Assembly: GCF_014647795.1 (NCBI RefSeq)
Contig: NZ_BMPW01000017.1
Location: 62,001 to 126,000, forward strand
DNA length: 64,000 nt
Origin: Actinoplanes campanulatus
Lineage (GTDB): Bacteria; Actinomycetota; Actinomycetes; Mycobacteriales; Micromonosporaceae
Reading direction: 5' to 3'
The translations under genes were made by a program, and so were the position numbers. Numbering within the stretch: the stretch's first letter is position 1; every line of letters begins with the position of its first letter. Below, one piece after another: positions 62,102 through 64,000 of this stretch. The notes under the pieces are model-generated. The model saw only the letters and a program-made list of their open reading frames with translations. It had not been told where the DNA came from and ran no database searches.

Positions 62102-62223
62102 GCTGAGCGCCAGCCGGAACCGATCGACCACGGTGCACAGCCATCTGAGAACGGGCAGGCCCGCGGCCGCGCCGTTTCCCGGGACGGATTCCGGCAGTGG
62201 GGTGCGGCGGCCGCACCGGTTGT

Positions 62224-63180
62224 CTAGGCCGGATGTTGGTAGCGGGCCGCGAGGGTGGTGGCTCGCTCGTGCAGGGCGGCGCGCAGGGACGGCGGGGCGA
62301 GGGCTTCGGCGGCGGTGCCGAGTTGCCACAGCGCCCAGACGGCGTGACGAAGGTCCTGGTAGGTGACGTCGAGGCGGAGGCGGCCGTCGGGGCCGAGGGT
62401 TTCGGCGCGGACGGCGACCGCGGTGGTGAGCAGGTCGTCGCGGCGGTTCGGGTCGACCAGGACCTGTACGGCGATGTGGTCGTCGGACAGGAACCGGGCG
62501 GACCGTTCCCGCCAGGCCCGGTCGAGGTCGACCCGGTCGTCTCGCTGGGCCGGGTCGGGGAGTTCCTCGGCGGCGAGGATGCGGGACAGCCGGTAGGTGC
62601 GGTCGGCGCCGTTGCGGGTGGCCAGCAGGTAGCCGCGGTCGCGGACGGTGACCAGGCCGATCGGGTCGACGGTGCGCCATTGCGGGGGCCGGCCGGTGGC
62701 GGCGTAGTGGATGCGCAACCGGTGCCCGGCGAGCACGGCACGCCGTACCTCGGTCAGGGTGGCGGTGGGGATCGGGTCGGTGACCGGGCGGCGCGACAGC
62801 AGGTCGGTCTCCGGTTCGACGAGCAACCGTTGGGCGGCGTCGCCGGCCAGGGCCTGGTGGCTTTCCGGGAGCGCGTCGACGACTTTGCGCATGGCGGAGG
62901 CGAGGGCCGGGCCGAGGCCGAGCCCGGATCCGGCGGTGAGCAGGGCGAGGGCTTCGTCGTGGTTGAGTCCGGTGAGTGGGGTGCGGAAGCCGGGGAGCAG
63001 GGCGAATCCGCCGTGTCGGCCGCGTTCGGTGTAGACCGGGACGCCGGCGGCGGACAGGGCTTCGATGTCGCGCAGCACGGTCCGGGTGGACACCTCCAAC
63101 TCGCGGGCCAGGGTGTCGGCGGTCAGGCGGCCGCGCTGGCGCAGCAGCAGGACGAGGGAGACCAGCCGGTCGGCGCGCAT
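62224..63180 (-). CDS. WYL-domain transcription regulator (YafY type)
   Basis: The protein has 318 residues. The N-terminal winged helix is RLVSLVLLLRQRGRLTADTL, then LEVSTRTVLRDIEALSAAGV. The WYL domain follows (GHRLRIHYAATGRPPQWRTV, DPIGLVTVRDRGYLLATRN) and a WCX end. WYL domains bind nucleic acid or nucleotides. It is divergent from ridA with 90 bp between, a common pairing; it probably controls ridA and itself through an imperfect inverted repeat in the gap. Confidence 0.9.
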   Translation of the reverse strand: MRADRLVSLVLLLRQRGRLTADTLARELEVSTRTVLRDIEALSAAGVPVYTERGRHGGFALLPGFRTPLTGLNHDEALALLTAGSGLGLGPALASAMRKVVDALPESHQALAGDAAQRLLVEPETDLLSRRPVTDPIPTATLTEVRRAVLAGHRLRIHYAATGRPPQWRTVDPIGLVTVRDRGYLLATRNGADRTYRLSRILAAEELPDPAQRDDRVDLDRAWRERSARFLSDDHIAVQVLVDPNRRDDLLTTAVAVRAETLGPDGRLRLDVTYQDLRHAVWALWQLGTAAEALAPPSLRAALHERATTLAARYQHPA

Positions 63181-63198
63181 TCGCGAACCGTACCGGAA

Positions 63199-63217
63199 TA
63201 CATGACAGGAGGTGTCG
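63199..63217. promoter_or_regulatory. Candidate WYL-regulator operator
   Basis: CATGACA-GGAGG-TGTCGTG, six of seven arm pairs matching, lies between the divergent regulator and ridA. Confidence 0.4.
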
Positions 63218-63270
63218 TGATTGACGGGCAGGCTCGCCATTGCCCGTACGAAATGGAATGGAGCTTGAAG

Positions 63271-63672
63271 ATGGCAGTGCAGCGAGTGGCCGTCAATCCG
63301 TGGCCGTGGTCGGTGGCGTTGGGTTTCAACCAGGGTGAGCTGGTGTCCGGGCAGACCCGGACGCTGTATTGCTCGGGACAGACGGCGATGGACGCCGATG
63401 GCAAGCCGCAGCATGACGGTGACATGGCCGCGCAGGTGGCGATGTGTCTGGACAATCTGGAGGCCGTGTTGACGGCGGCGTCCATGTCGTTGACGAATGT
63501 CGTGCGGATCAACGTGTACACCGTCAATGTTGACGAGTTGTTCCCGCATTACGGGGTGCTGGCGTCGCGACTGGCGGCGGCCGGGGTGGCGCCGGCCACG
63601 ACGATGCTGCAGGTGACGCGGCTGGCGCTGCCCGGTCAGCTGGTGGAGCTGGAGGCGACGGCGGTCGGGTAG
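63271..63672 (+). CDS. RidA family protein
   Basis: The protein has 133 residues with the RidA/YjgF fold: TRTLYCSGQTAMDADGKPQ, DMAAQVAMCLDNLEAVLTAA, TNVVRINVYTVNVDELF and ATTMLQVTRLALPGQLVELE. RidA hydrolyses reactive enamine/imine intermediates. The conserved Arg in the VVRINVY strand is present. The N-terminus AVQRVAVNPWPWS and GGAG 8 nt upstream fix the start at ATG 63271. Subgroups without the key Arg exist, but this one should be active. Confidence 0.9.
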   Translation: MAVQRVAVNPWPWSVALGFNQGELVSGQTRTLYCSGQTAMDADGKPQHDGDMAAQVAMCLDNLEAVLTAASMSLTNVVRINVYTVNVDELFPHYGVLASRLAAAGVAPATTMLQVTRLALPGQLVELEATAVG

Positions 63673-63756
63673 CCGATGTGGGTCAGGGCGGCGTCGAGTC
63701 CGGCGGCCGGCCGGGGTGGAGCCGGTGGACGAGGCCGGCGGTCATCCGGCCCGAGT

Positions 63757-63791
63757 GTGCCGCCCGGGGCCGAACCGGCCCCGGGCGGCAC
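63757..63791. terminator. Very strong terminator hairpin
   Basis: A perfect 16-bp stem (GTGCCGCCCGGGGCCG and its complement) with a 3-nt AAC loop, between convergent ridA and the gene at the window end. Confidence 0.85.
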
Positions 63792-63798
63792 GACCCCG

Positions 63799-64000
63799 TC
63801 AGGGTGCGAAGGCTTTCACCTCCAGCAGGCCGACGGAGGCGGCGCCGCTGGTCAGGGCCACCCGCAGGCGGGTGGTGCTGACCGGGCCGAAGGTGACGGT
63901 GTTGTACTGGTTGGCGGCGATCGGGTAGCCGCTGGCGGATGGCACGTCGACGTAGGCGCTGCCGTCGTAGTACTGCAGTTTCCAGGAGGCGGGCAGGTCG
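63799..64000 (-). CDS. C-terminal discoidin-like domain of a secreted protein (partial)
   Basis: Only the last 66 residues are in the window. They read SWKLQYYDGSAYVDVPSAS, QYNTVTFGPVSTTRLRVAL and SVGLLEVKAF, the closing strands of an F5/8 type C (discoidin) carbohydrate-binding domain. In actinobacteria this usually ends secreted glycoside hydrolases. The enzyme part lies beyond the right edge, so its type is unknown. Confidence 0.7.
   Translation of the reverse strand, partial: DLPASWKLQYYDGSAYVDVPSASGYPIAANQYNTVTFGPVSTTRLRVALTSGAASVGLLEVKAFAP

Overview
The window is high-GC DNA (roughly 70% G+C by eye) with many GTG starts and strongly G/C-ending codons. It looks like a filamentous actinobacterium of the Micromonosporaceae, most likely Actinoplanes or a close relative. 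Pointers are a FliA/WhiG-type sigma factor next to two chemoreceptor genes (zoospore-type motility), a SpoIIM homologue, large STAND-LuxR regulators, and actinobacterial families such as DUF5994, DUF6204 and DUF6319. I see no rRNA, tRNA or CRISPR array. The assignment rests on protein character alone; no search was run.

Left part (1-16 kb): the start of a UMF1-type transporter, then a leftward operon of two dynamin-like GTPases and an acidic repeat protein. A 170-bp divergent gap leads to a rightward pair of LuxR-type regulators. Next come small unknown genes, a SnoaL-like secreted protein, a MarR-GNAT fusion and a PlsC-type acyltransferase. From 11.3 to 16.1 kb the DNA is partly decayed: a Tn3 transposase remnant with one probable terminal repeat and an MMPL transporter relic flank an intact nitroreductase/DUF5994/LapA group.

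Middle (16-38 kb): a secreted protein; sugE preceded by a guanidine-III (ykkC-III) riboswitch; and leftward chains of small genes joined by 4-bp overlaps (phosphoesterases, HD, VOC, unknowns). Then a chemoreceptor and a divergent solute-binding lipoprotein share an intergenic region with two back-to-back FliA-type promoters. A tyrosine recombinase starts inside a perfect dif-like palindrome. Further on are an ECF42 sigma/YciI pair, the ohrR-ohr peroxide operon with its palindromic operator, the FliA-type sigma factor, a Clp-N/HTH regulator with twin operators, a GntR-ABC-permease-reductase operon, and a second chemoreceptor with a third FliA-type promoter. The sigma factor plus three matching promoters suggests a motility/chemotaxis regulon; this is inference.

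Right part (38-64 kb): a second STAND-LuxR regulator; a large membrane protein with a beta-helix-like N-terminus; an F420-type oxidoreductase; and the conserved membrane-DUF4129-DUF4350-MoxR-DUF58 operon with SpoIIM and RDD genes beside it. Then a possible toxin-antitoxin pair, a DUF808 protein, a HAD-GrpB fusion, and a small decayed patch with an endonuclease VII-like pseudogene carrying a 14-bp tandem repeat. After that come a TetR regulator with twin operators and its FAD monooxygenase, a MazG-like enzyme, a WYL regulator divergent from ridA, and the tail of a secreted protein cut by the window end.

Most genes are in short operons with 4-bp stop/start overlaps, and convergent genes are usually separated by strong GC-rich hairpins.
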